Positions 46,540 through 57,288 of a stretch of DNA of 64,000 nt are shown piece by piece. How positions within the stretch are numbered: the first letter of the stretch is position 1; every line of letters starts with the position of its first letter. A program made the position numbers and the translations under genes. Under the pieces are notes generated by a model that saw only the letters and a list, made by a program, of their open reading frames with translations, ran no database searches and had not been told where the DNA came from. Where the stretch lies: NCBI GenBank assembly GCA_050084985.1, contig JBITNC010000001.1, forward strand, positions 195,858,001 to 195,922,000, read 5' to 3'. Origin of the DNA: Nageia nagi. Its lineage: Eukaryota > Pinophyta.

Positions 46540-47400
46540 GACCTCTCATATTTTAAAGAAGCTTAAAAGCATGAGTATTGGATGGAACCCATGAAAGTGG
46601 AGTATGAAGCACTTATGAAAAATAAAACTTGGAACTTAGTTCTTTATCACAATGAGAAGAATGTGATTGGTAATAAATGGATCTATAAGGTCAAATTCAA
46701 TATAGTTAGATATATTGAGAAATAAAAGGCAAGGTTAGTAGCCAAAGGTTTTGCTTAGAAATATAGTGTTGATTATGAGGAAACCTTTGATTCTTTGGCA
46801 AAGATGTATATTATGAGAATTATCCTTACTTTTTCTATAGCTCAATGATAGAAAGTTTTTTAACTTGACATTAAGATGGCATTTTTCAATGGTGACATAG
46901 ATGTGGAAATCTTCATGAATCAACTAGAAGGGTTCATTATGGAAGGCAAAGAGTCCTTTATGTGCAAGCTAAAGAAGTCATTATATGGACTTAAGCAAGC
47001 ACCTAGAGCCTAGTACAGAAAGAGTTTAGGGTACTTTGCAAACATTGGTTTCTCCAATTATTTTTTTAAATTTAATCAATATGTTATTAATTAAGGAAAA
47101 GATGAGGTATTGATTCTCATTTATGTGGATGATCTTCTAATAACTAGGAACAATGAAGAAATCATTCAAGAGTGCATATCCAAATTGAAGGCAACATTTG
47201 AAATGATTGATCTTGGTCTCTTGCACTACTATCTTGTAATGCAAGTGTATCAATACAAAGATTATACTTATCTTAGTCAATTTAAGTATATATCAAATAT
47301 CTTGTAAAAGTTTGGAATACAAGAGTGTAGATATGCTATGATCCTAGTCTCTCTTGAAATCATTATTTCTCTAAGCTCCAACTCTTATTTGGTTGATGCT
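46540..47400 (+). pseudogene. pol: copia reverse transcriptase
   Basis: Starts near 46560 with EYWMEPMKVEYEALMKNKTW, then NKWIYKVKFN, KARLVAKGFA, LDIKMAFFNGDIDVEIFMNQ and KKSLYGLKQAPRA. The catalytic box LIYVDDLLITRNN has Y-V-D-D at 47122-47133, intact. Ends LLHYYLVMQVYQ-KDYTYLSQ. Typical copia RT. Several TAG/TAA stops. Confidence 0.87.
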
Positions 47401-48025
47401 ATCACTTATAGGTAATTAATTAGTAGTCTTCTATATTTGACTATATCCAAGTTAGATATTGCCTTTGCAGTGAATCTGATGATATGATTCATGCAAAAAC
47501 CATATGTTAAACACCTCAATGTTAATTAAATTTTGAGGTATGTTGTAGGGACTAAGGATCTTACTCTCAAGTATTCTAAGTTGGCCTCATTTGTTCTCTC
47601 TGGATTTGTAGATTCTAAATATAGAAGAGATAAATATGATAGAAAATCAACCTTTACATATGTGTTTAGCATTGGTTTAGGTGCTATCTCTTAAGCTTCT
47701 AAAAAGTAACCCATTATTTCTCTTTCCACCATAGAAGTTGAATACCATACCATGTCTATTGTAGCCTAAAAAGCTATTTGGCTAAGGCATCTTCTAAAAG
47801 AAATTAGATATGAACAATTTGGCTCATATTTTATTTCTTTAGATAATTAGTTAGCTATTTCTTTGTCTAATAATCCTATGTTCTATTAGAAAAAAAAACA
47901 TGTAGAAATCTAGGCACTTTTTATCAAGAAGAAAGTTCTTGATGGAATCATACACCTAAAGTATTATCCATCCACCTTGAACTCTACTAATTTGTTCACC
48001 AAGCCCCTCCCAAAAGCTTAGTTAT
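47401..48025 (+). pseudogene. copia RNase H
   Basis: YR-LISSLLYLTISKLDIAFAV, then LRYVVGTKDLTLKYSKL, YRRDKYDRKSTFTYVFSIG, IISLSTIEVEYHTMSIVA and a KKKVLDGIIHLKYYPST-NLFTKPL end. Order and spacing are those of copia RNase H. Interrupted by stops at former Q/W codons. Confidence 0.83.
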
Positions 48026-48800
48026 ATAAGCTTAAGTGTGCTATTGGGTTGGTGAAGTTACCCTCAAGGGGGAGTGAAGTTTGAATTCTTGTATTGAAAT
48101 CATGTTTGTGATGACAACTTCACCTTTAGGAGGATTTTGTAATGTATAGTGTTGATTTTATTGTACACCTTCATGGTAAATTTTCTCTAGGTAAGGAACT
48201 TATTGTACAAATTTTTAAAGCAAAAAGATTGGCCAATCTAGCACTATTTAGTTATCCATATGTGAGAAACTCTTATGTATATTTTAGCATTATTTATTTA
48301 TCCATATGTGAGGAACTCATATGTGCATGCTCTATTTTGTAATGATAATTAACACATATTTTATATATAATAAGTGACTATGAGTTTTGGCTTAGCATCT
48401 TTGTGATGACTTATAGTGCACCATTCATTAGTTCATGATGGTATTTTTGTGATTCATCTACCCTTGTTGGTATAAATATGTTGCATCTAGCTGATCTTGT
48501 TATTTGAATTGCTTATAATCTATATGTTCCTTTGAGATTGTAGGTTACTTACTTTGGGTATGCAGGCTCTTAGAGACTCTTCATGACTTTCAATTGGATG
48601 ACTACTTCATGTACATCAAAACCAATTGTGGTTAATGATTGTATTTGGTGAAGTAGTGATTCTCAAACTAGATCTTGCTTACTTCACAAATATGTTAAAA
48701 GTTCTCATCTTTTGTTGTATCTATTTGGAGGAGAACTCTCTTACTTTATCTTCTTTGTCTCTCTTAATTCACTTTATCCCAATATTGCATTAAGGGAGAG
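48026..48800 (+). other. copia 3' UTR and PPT
   Basis: No coding; the 66-codon frame 48142-48342 is matched by parallel frames in the other copies only because the DNA is homologous. PPT TAAGGGAGAG at 48791-48800. Confidence 0.65.
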
Positions 48801-49295
48801 TGTTGGAATGTATAATGCATTATTGTAAAGGTTTTATAATAATCTTCTATCTAAGTTCACTAATACTTAAGGGTATCATTTGATACCTTAATTATTTAAG
48901 TGAATATGATGATGTAACTTGTCCTACACTCCATGTCATGAGCATGCCCCTTGGGTAAAAGGATGTGCATGTGATGCTTTAGTACATTGGGTAAAAGGGT
49001 GATTCAAAGAGAGATTTTAGCCTATAAATAGAAGGCTCCCTCTTTGTATCATATGCCAATTTATTGTGTAAATTTATGCTATAGGATAGATTTTAGGAGA
49101 AAATTTTAGGAGGATATAAGAGTTCATATTGGTGAATGAAGTGAGATCTAGTTAGTGGATGTACTTCTAGTTGGAGGAAACACTTACATCTTGTGTTATG
49201 TTGTGAGATTTCTTTATGAGTTATTTAGATGTATTTGTGAGCTTTCAAAAGATCTTAAGTTTTTAGGAATTATATTGTTAGTGTTAGTTCCTTCA
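48801..49295 (+). repeat. copia 3' LTR, 495 bp
   Basis: TGTTGGAATGTA start, GTTCCTTCA end. Matches 41357-41848. The U3 inverted repeat lies at 48862-48896 and the TATA box at 49023-49030. Confidence 0.9.
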
Positions 49296-49710
49296 TGGAT
49301 ACCATTAAACCTATAGAATTAAATAATGTGTAAAATATAGCATGTAATAATAGCTCAAAGAAAATAGATCTTCCAATAGGTGGCATTAAAAGACACTATA
49401 AGTATGATGTATGGGACAACCACCTATCAAAGAGATTAAATAGGGATGTTAACCTCTAACTCCTATATTTATAACCTACAATAGAATAGAAAGGAGTGAA
49501 AGTTGATTCATAGAAATAATATAATAATTGTTATATTCAAAATACTTTAAAATATGAACCATGGTAAATAATATACCATTAATATAATATAAGGTACTGC
49601 ATTGTAATATCAACTATATCTTAGTATTTATAATATAACTTTTAAAACTTTTAGAGATATCTAAAATATGATTTGTCAAATAAATAATAAATCATTTTTA
49701 GGTGCATACA
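49296..49710 (-). repeat. minus-strand gypsy LTR (LTR-B copy), cut by copia
   Basis: On the minus strand it starts at 49710 with TGTATGCACCTAAAAATGA and aligns with the LTR at 12545-12966 up to the copia junction (shared CAAATCATATTT, ATGCCACC and TTAATGG blocks). The left end is lost at the copia insertion. By orientation it would be the 5' LTR of the LTR-B element. Confidence 0.62.
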
Positions 49711-50830
49711 GTAATTGTACGCTAACCACCTATGCTTGTAGCATCACTATCTAAGTATCCAATATTGTTTCATAAATTATTTGTCAATTTTTTCTCCTCA
49801 AATTAAAAATAGGTAGTAAACTAAATTCTTAGAGTTTATGTATACCTGAGGTATCTATAGAAGGAGCTAAAGTTATCAATGAGTATGGTGCATGTGGATA
49901 TACTATTAGGTAGGTGATGGAATATCATCTATATTCATGAGATCCTCTCCTACCATCTCTATCTCCTCCTCATCCCACTTCTCCTACCATAACTCCTCCT
50001 TGATCTCTTCCTTTTCACCTTCCTCACCCTCAAGTTGTAATGGCACAAACCTCATCATATCCTAACATTGCATGTAAGTGAGAGTATGTTGATAAAATGA
50101 TGTAGGCACCTTGGGGGGTATGGTCCTCTGATGAAACCCACTTTGCACTCCATGTAGGTACATTCATGACCCCTATTTTAATTGACCAATAGTGATAATA
50201 CTATGCCATAGTCAACCACATCCTCATCATTGGTACATATTAAGTCATATTGAACTATCTCAACACTTGATCCAAATGGTAGAACTCAATCACTTGCCTA
50301 AGACCTTGGACATGGCATGGAGTCATAATCCATGATAGCTTATCATCTAAATCCTTCTAAAATAGAAAAATAAAATAAGGATCCCACACTAAGTTTATGT
50401 CATCCAAAAGGTATAATAATCCTCCATAATTTGTTGACTCCATAATTCACCCCTACCTATTTTGTTATATACCATTGAAACTAGTGGGGCATGTCTTCCT
50501 AAGTAATCATAGGAAGATAAATATGAGCCACACTGATGTGCTCATATTACCAAGCCTAAATAATGAATGAATGGGACACAATACTACCTTAATTTTTTAT
50601 AGACATAAAGCTATCAAAATACTTATATAACATGGAAAAAATATAGGTTTCCCATGCATATCTCTCCTCGCAAAGGTATATCCCTCACATGATCGAAATG
50701 AACCCTATATGGAAGCACTCATGGTTATTATCACTACATACTATCATGTCAATAAGAACCATTACCTACAACCTAAAGTACTTGGTAAAGTACAACTCCT
50801 CTGGAGGCATGTAAACTTTATCATGAAGTG
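49711..50830 (-). pseudogene. PMD gene remnant of the outer element (antisense, 5'-truncated)
   Basis: Minus-strand reading gives MPPEELYFTKYFRL, MVLIDMIVCSDNNHECFH, ETYIFSMLYKYFDSFM, a W-x-YEHISVAHIYLP core (compare VWAYEHIVVV in C2), VGVNYGVNKLW and WIMTPCHVQGLRQVIEFYHL. This is the middle and C-terminal half of the plant mobile domain. The N-terminal HLPIGEM block seen in C2 is missing. Acidic E-rich residues near 50030-49960 suggest the linker. The gene would continue past 49711 into the segment left of the nested insertions. Confidence 0.68.
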
Positions 50831-52139
50831 GTGTACTCTTCTTTTGCTGCTGGTAGTTCCTCACCTCTGTTAGCTAGTAGCATAAAAATGTAAACTATAA
50901 AAAAGCATCTAAATATTGCATAAACCAAGAATATGAAATAATTTTGGGAAATTGATGTCCCTAAAGTAAGGGATAATAAATAATTATTATTGGCCATATT
51001 TATAAGTAATCCATCAAACCATATCACTAATGAATGCAATAATCAAGCCTTTAGCACATCGTAATCCCTCCATAAGCCAAATAGGAAACTTAGAACCTTG
51101 TGAACCAAAGCTCCAATCACCAAATTGAGAATGCATAAATGAAAACTCAATTCTACCTATTTATAACCAAATTAGAACCCCCTTTTCCAAATTCACTATT
51201 GAATCTTTTTGATTACCCTAAACTGAACCTATTTTTGTTATCAACTAGTCACTCACCCATCTCTATTTTTTTACTTGATACCCTTCCATTCTTCTAGTCG
51301 AGCAACATATCTCTCTCTTCTAGTGTGATCATTGGGTTCACATTGCCATTTTGTGTAACATTTTATGCCAACATTCTATTCTTCTCATGCACATAATAAA
51401 ATTATTTATCATTCTTTGCAATAAAGTGTAAGTTGTTAAAAATCCCACTTGGGGTAAATTGGTCAAAAATGAAATAAAATGATCATCAAATTTTGTGTTA
51501 CCTACTATATTTTATGAAATAATTACTCTTTTTCCCTTCATGAAGATGGCACAAACATGTTAAGATTTTCTTTTTCTAAAATATGCTTCCTTAACCCAGC
51601 AATGATGCAACATTCCTAGCATTACCACTAGGTTATCATGATAAATTCAAGTGTGTTTTCTTTTTTGTACAACATTGGTATTCTTAAATGCTTACTTTTA
51701 ATTTAAATTGCTCAAAAGTTAATAGAATTTTATTTTGTATGTATTTTCATGTTTGAAAAAATCATAAATTCATTTCAAAAAAATTATTTTCCTATTTTTC
51801 ATGTCATAAATTGCATATCATTATCAGGCTTCTTAGTATGTATTTCTAAGATATTTCATATAAAATTGCTATATCAATAAAATTGTTTATCTAATTTTTG
51901 ACTGCATATCATATCAATTCCTTATCAATGACCATTTTAGCTTATCAATACATGTATTAAACATTTGTATAACTTGTCAAATATATGCTACTTATCTTTC
52001 TTCTCATACTTTGTTTAAAATTTGATTATCAAAATATTGCTTTTTTCAAATGCATGCTTATAAAAATATTATTTATCATTATTAAATTGATACTTATCCT
52101 ACCAAATGCTTATCATATGGTCAAATATTTTTCATATTC
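50831..52139. other. spacer of outer element, no gene seen
   Basis: AT-rich; a minus frame of 72 codons (50821-51039) is hydrophobic and matches nothing known. Should contain the 5' end and promoter of the antisense PMD gene. No pol motif found. Confidence 0.45.
51157..51166 (-). promoter_or_regulatory. candidate TATA box for the antisense PMD gene
   Basis: TTATAAATAG on the minus strand, about 330 bp upstream of the first recognisable PMD residues and pointing toward them. Single motif in AT-rich DNA, so only suggestive. Confidence 0.4.
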
Positions 52140-52560
52140 TATTATTGCTTAAAACTAGCCTCCTTTGTAAGGAAGGGACACTCTTATTAGCAAATCCATG
52201 GAAACATGGTGGCTTAGGGAACCAATATGGTCTTTCATATCATTGGCCTCCTTTATAAGTAAGGGGAACTCTTATCAAGAAATTCATGGTAACATGGTGG
52301 TTTGGAAACCAAGATGATCATTCTTTCCATTTTACACCTTTGTAATGAAGGTTCATTCTTATCATTTTATGCTTTTGTAAGGAAGGGTTATTCTTATCAT
52401 TTAACACCTTTGTAACGAAGGTTCAATCTTATCATATGGTATCTTTATAAGGAAATCCTATTCATATAAAAATCCATGGCAATATGGTGGCTTGGGAATC
52501 CAAGATAATCAATCCAAAGTGCTTACAATCTTCATCTTGATGGTTAAGCCATAGTGAATA
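52140..52560. repeat. irregular tandem repeats near the 3' end of the outer element
   Basis: Two interleaved units recur. One is a CACCTTTGTAAGGAAGG-TTATTCTTATCAT piece of about 45-50 bp (near 52345, 52370, 52408). The other is a CCATGGAAACATGGTGGCTT piece (near 52206, 52290, 52470). Position corresponds to the about 190-bp arrays of C1 and C2, but sequence differs. Confidence 0.75.
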
Positions 52561-52862
52561 CATTTTATTTCTTATTGATTATCATACATTTTGTGTCATG
52601 CTTATATTTGAGATATATTATGCAAAACATTTATTGTTTAATCTCTTTTTAGGTACCTTTTTCTTTTCTTTGATTTTTTCCTATGATGAGCAGTCCATCA
52701 TGTTGCAACCAAATCAAAGAGGGGGCATAACATAAGCAAAAACTAGGGCATGTAAAGCTTTCACCATGTCACAACCTTTCAGGGAGTATCTTCTTAGTTT
52801 TCTTGTTATACTTTGAATTCATGCTTTGATTTTCTTTTGGTTTAAAAGCATCAAAACATATT
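52561..52862 (+). other. outer element 3' UTR with internal PPT-like tract
   Basis: No coding. At about 52713-52727 lies TCAAAGAGGGGGCATAA, a better polypurine tract than the one abutting the LTR. Confidence 0.5.
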
Positions 52863-52876
52863 CAAAGTGAGGCATA
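52863..52876 (+). other. outer element polypurine tract, degenerate
   Basis: CAAAGTGAGGCATA before the 3' LTR; compare AAAGAGGGGCAAA in C1. Confidence 0.6.
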
Positions 52877-53580
52877 TATTAATAATTAAAAATAAATTTT
52901 AATTTAATTAAATACCTTTTTAGATATTCAAAATGATTTATGAAATAAATACTTTTTTCCATGTGCACTCTCATATACCTTTATTTTTTATGGTAACAAA
53001 TTGGCTCAACATCACAATAAACCTAAAGAGGATCCTTATCACTAGACCTATTTCCTATAAAGATGGAGGGGTTATACATGATCAATGATATGACATCACC
53101 AACTCCTTGATAAGTGGAAATATACTTTTTTCAATCTTGATTAGTGTTTCTAAACATCACCTATCATATCTATATTTTGTTATACTTTAAACTTAACATT
53201 CTTATGATCTTTCATCTTTTCATAATTGATATTTAGCACATCAAAGGTGGGATGACAACATCAAGGGAAAGGATGAGGCATTCTAGAATGGTAATTGGGA
53301 ACTATCATTGGGTTTCTCTTACTTTTGCTAGGATGACATTGGATTGGTGGTTTCATATTTTGGGGAAGGTCACAATTCATCCTATTTTGATTGAATTTTT
53401 CTCTATTCATTTCCATAAGTAAAGTACAGGTTTGTATCTTCCATTAATCCAATTTTGATAGGTCAAGGTTAAGAAGGTCATTTTCATATTACATGTCATT
53501 GATTTTCTACTTTTCATAGTTAATTAGAGAATTTAATTATTTTTTAAATATCCCTAATAATTATTATTTTGGTTATAGAA
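52877..53580 (+). repeat. outer gypsy 3' LTR (LTR-A), 704 bp
   Basis: Aligns end to end with 8148-8865. The terminal bases are decayed (TATT for TGTT, TAGAA for TAACA). Followed by the TSD. Confidence 0.85.
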
Positions 53581-53585
53581 CATAG
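53581..53585. repeat. target site duplication, right copy (CATAG)
   Basis: Identical to 8143-8147. Confidence 0.85.
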
Positions 53586-54788
53586 ATTAAATATAATTCA
53601 ACAACTAGGCCAAACATTATATCATTATGAAAATCCTAACAATTGGAGAATAAAAACTAGCAAAATCAACTCTAGAGGCCTATGCATAGATATATTTACA
53701 AAATTTTAGGTATAAGAACCCCAAAAAGACCATGAAAATCTAAAATTCTATCAACTACATTGCTGGTGATAGGAATTAAGGATATTCCACCAAGGAGATC
53801 ATCATCAATACTTACTATAGGGAGGCTTGTAAGATTTAGGCTAATTAGGCAACCTCCTTTATATGTTCCCATCAAAACCACATTGCAACCAAGAAAAGGG
53901 GTCAAGAAGATATGCACAATCAATCCTAAAATTAAGCATAAATAGAGAATATGTAGCCTCTAAATCCTCCTCAATAGGATTCAACATTGATACGATAGGA
54001 ACTTAAGCCAAATAGTCTCCATAATCACCTATTACCATAAGCCCTTGACTACAATCAGAGCTCAATGAACATAATTGGAAGAAGAATAAGGAATTTATAG
54101 AATCATAACTAATGATTAATCATGTATTTCATGTAAATAAAAATTGAGTTGTCATATTAACTAAAATAAATTAATTCACATAGAGTCACCACATGAGTGA
54201 CTACATCAGCATACACATCTCACTCTAAGTTGGGGAGACTGCTAGATATGTGGTGTAAGCTAGAGCCAAAACACACATCTCACTGTACCACTAGATTGAT
54301 CATCAAGGAACATTAATGATAAAAATCATTTGGTGGATATTGAAAATCAACAAATACAAAAGTAAAATAGTACATGTGGTATACATCACCCAAACTAAGG
54401 AAGTATATAGCCTTAGAAATTAAATTTCATTCATAGCAACTCAAATATTGGAGCAACCCAAATGATATACATGATTGATAAATTAGGACACCAACTTCCC
54501 ATATTAAATAGGATCTATGGTGAAATATTCAATATACCAAAATTAATTATTAATAGAACATACAATACCATAGGATTAAAACCATTTTACCACTATATAA
54601 TACCTCTCTGGCCTATTCTAGCTCTACATTTATCAAATACCTAAATATCTAAAAATTTATACAAATCACCAAAGATGGAAAGATCCAAAAAATAAACCAT
54701 GGATCCATCAAGTAACAAATTCATTAAATTACCTTTTCTAGGTTAATACTTTCCTATAGTACCAAAGTATATCCAAGGTGTTGATGCT
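53586..54788. other. pre-insertion host flank, unassigned
   Basis: Should continue the sequence left of 8143. Two open plus frames (53760-53945, basic, with PPRRSSSILTIGRLVRFRLI; 54462-54644, MIYMIDKLGHQLPILNRIY) look protein-like but match no family I know. A TTGGGGAGAC|TG-like PPT/LTR junction is present near 54233 but has no partner. Confidence 0.35.
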
Positions 54789-54793
54789 AGCAT
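54789..54793. repeat. target site duplication of right copia, left (AGCAT)
   Basis: AGCAT, repeated exactly at 63352-63356. Confidence 0.92.
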
Positions 54794-54854
54794 TGTTCGA
54801 ATGTATAATGCATTATTGTAAAGGTTATGTAATAATATTATATGTAAGTTCACT

Positions 54855-54889
54855 AATACTTAAGGGTATCATTTTATACCTTAAGTATT
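54855..54889. repeat. U3 inverted repeat
   Basis: AATACTTAAGGGTATCA and TTATACCTTAAGTATT pair with a one-base bulge. Same position in the LTRs at 48862-48896 and 62913-62947. Confidence 0.8.
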
Positions 54890-55015
54890 TAAGTGAATAT
54901 GATAATGTAACTTGTCCTACACTCCATGTCATGAGCATACCCCTTGGGTAAAAGGATGTGCATGTCATGCTTTTGTACATTGGATAAAAGGGTGATCCAA
55001 AGAGAGATTTTGGCC

Positions 55016-55023
55016 TATAAATA
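55016..55023 (+). promoter_or_regulatory. copia LTR TATA box
   Basis: TATAAATA followed by GAAGGCTTCC. Confidence 0.75.
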
Positions 55024-55295
55024 GAAGGCTTCCTCTTTAAGATTACACATCAATCTGTGGAGTAAATATATGCTATAGGATAGTGTTTAGGATATGCATT
55101 AGGAGGATTGTAAGAGAGTTGTATTTGTGATTGAAGTAAAGATGTAGTTAGTGGATTTACTCCTAGTTGGAGGAACCATTTACATATTGTGTTACATTAT
55201 GAGATTACATTGTGAGTTTGTTAGATGTGTATTGTAATATTTCATGTGATCTAGGGATTTTAGAGTTTTTCTTATTAAATTTCAATTCTTTCATT

Positions 55296-55307
55296 TGGTA
55301 TCAGAGC
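55296..55307 (+). other. primer binding site, intact initiator-Met tRNA type
   Basis: TGGTATCAGAGC, the canonical plant copia PBS, two bases after the LTR. Confidence 0.93.
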
Positions 55308-55510
55308 CCCTTGGATACTCCTCTTCACTTCCTTGGTTTGGAAACTCATCTTCAACTTGGAGATCTTCATACGTCATCCTAATCTTCATTAGTGAGGTAA
55401 AACTATTTCAAGGTATAACCTCCTATTTTTTTTGATACTAATACCTATTTTATTTGTTGCAACTTATCATTGAAAATTTGTATATCATTATATTGCTATG
55501 TAATTGTTTT

Positions 55511-55710
55511 ACTAGCATGCCTTATTGTTAGTTGCAATATTTCGGTAAAATTTACTTAAAGTAGAAATATATTATTATGCAATTTTTTTTGCTTTTACTA
55601 ACATGCCTTATTGTTAGTTGCAATATTTGGGTAAAAATTACTTAAAGTAGCAATATATTATGATGCAATTTTTTTGCTTATACTAACATACTTTATAGTT
55701 AGTTGCAATT
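55511..55710. repeat. tandem repeat, period 85-86 bp, 2.3 copies
   Basis: Units begin ACTARCATRCCTTATTGTTA at 55511, 55597 and 55682. The relative at 42080 holds a single copy, so the array arose within this element or its sublineage. Confidence 0.88.
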
Positions 55711-57288
55711 TTAAATTGTCTATTATATTGCTATAATTTTTGCATATCTTTAATTTGAAGATTTTGTCTAGTATATTAAAATATTTGAGTATATATATAT
55801 TTCAAATTATATGTGCAAAAATTCAATAGAAGTTGTATATATTTGGAATTTTCTTTTCCAATAGATATGTTTTTTTTTTTAACTAAGAAAAAAACTAACT
55901 TAAAAAGGGAGGGACCTTTATAGTATAAATCAAATCAAATATATAGGATGGTTTTGTGGACTCCAATTTTGTTATAAAGCTCCTACTCAAATATTTTGAG
56001 GTTTTAAGAGTAGAGAGAAACCTATAATTGCACCCTAAAGGTCATTCGCATGTCAAACACAACCTCTTCTTTCCTAAGCTCTTGAAATTTGATCTCATAA
56101 AATGTATTCAATTTGTTAAGCTATTCATGCTCCCTTTACTACCATTAATAATATGGTATCATAGTGATTTCTCCCATCCTCCTTTGTATTTCATTAGTAA
56201 GAACTCTTCTTCATTACAAGGGAAGGAATTACAGTTACTATCATTTTTCATGAGACTATAAAAAACTATGAAGCAAGACATTTGGGGAGTGTAGATATTA
56301 TCTTAGGACTATGATGAGTGGTGTAAAAGCAACTCACGATGTGAGAGGAGAGATGAAGAGGGTCTATTCCCACCTTCTTTTCCCCATTGCAAGTGGTATT
56401 GGATCATTTATGCCATTATCTGCAAGTAATCCTCATCTGGTTTGAGCATGATAAAAGGAGGAAGGGGGCCTTCATGGTCACTAAAATTCAAACCCTCATA
56501 GGCCATTCATTGTAGCCTAGACTCATCCCTCACTCAATTATTTTTTCTTCCCTAGGTGACCTTTTTTTTTCCTTTATGTATTTACCTTTTTTTATGTGAC
56601 CTTGCAAGTTTCTTCTCTATGTGGCCTTTCTTAAAACTTTTTGGCACCCACTATGGCATTAAATCTCACTCTTAGAACCCACATAGCCACCTCCTATGCA
56701 ATGCCTTATTTATTTTTTTCCTCTCTCTTACCTAGGCATTAAAAAGGGGGGGTTCACATTTAATATTGTTTGTTGATGAATTCAATTTAATTTGTTACTT
56801 GCAAGCCACTTAGAAGCAATGTATACCATTTTTAAACATTTAATTCCTTTTTACTTACTTGCAAACAACTTTTTTTTAAATGCTCTTAGCTACTCTTATA
56901 CTCCATGTTTTTAAAGCTTTGTCATTATTGGAATTATTACATTACTTTAGAGTAAAAAGATGGTAAAAAATGCATCATTGCTATTAAATGCCATCATTTA
57001 AAATTTTTTTAAGTATAATTTTTTTTACTTAAAAAAAAGGGGAAGGGGGAATACTACTTCTTTGATTTAGCAATGCTATTAAGAAAAATTTTAGAGTATT
57101 TACTTAAAATTATAATGGATTTATACTTAGAATTTTTAGCATGCAAAATATTTTTTAAGGATAAAGTATTAAGTTAAGCTAAGTATGCTATCTTTAGGGG
57201 TACAACTTTAAGTAAAAGGGGGTAATTTGTATGAATTTTTTTTACTTAAATTTTTTAAGTTAAATGCTTAGAGATTATATTTTTTAAG

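Larger units (their letters stand above)
41357..49295 (+). mobile_element. Ty1/copia element, full internal order, decayed
   Basis: LTRs 41357-41848 and 48801-49295, PBS 41852, leader 2.3 kb, gag 44169, protease, pre-integrase, integrase, RT, RNase H, PPT 48791. Only a 3' flank of TGGAT can be read; the left side is another copia copy, so no target duplication is testable for this unit alone. Inserted in the minus-strand LTR-B copy at 49296. Confidence 0.9.
8148..53580 (+). mobile_element. outer gypsy element with antisense PMD gene, split by nested insertions
   Basis: Its two LTRs (8148-8865, 52877-53580) align along their full length and are flanked by the exact 5-bp repeat CATAG. The left arm holds PBS and gag (8973-11140). 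The right arm holds a minus-strand PMD remnant (49711-50830), a short repeat cluster (52140-52560), a degenerate polypurine tract and the 3' LTR. No RT or integrase belonging to it is found in either arm. The roughly 37-kb middle (about 12530-49710) is later insertions. Removing them leaves an element of roughly 8 kb with gag and an antisense PMD gene, the same plan as 23584-32669. It is probably non-autonomous. Confidence 0.85.
54794..55293 (+). repeat. copia 5' LTR, 500 bp
   Basis: TGTTCGAATGTA start, AATTCTTTCA end. U3 inverted repeat at 54855-54889, TATAAATA at 55016-55023. Confidence 0.93.

Noticed and set aside
53696-53945. Host gene from overlapping 75- and 61-codon frames
   Set aside because: Both strands are open over the same short stretch and neither has a motif.
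54225-54245. LTR start at TTGGGGAGAC|TGCTAG
   Set aside because: Looks like a PPT-LTR boundary but no partner LTR, PBS or target duplication was found.
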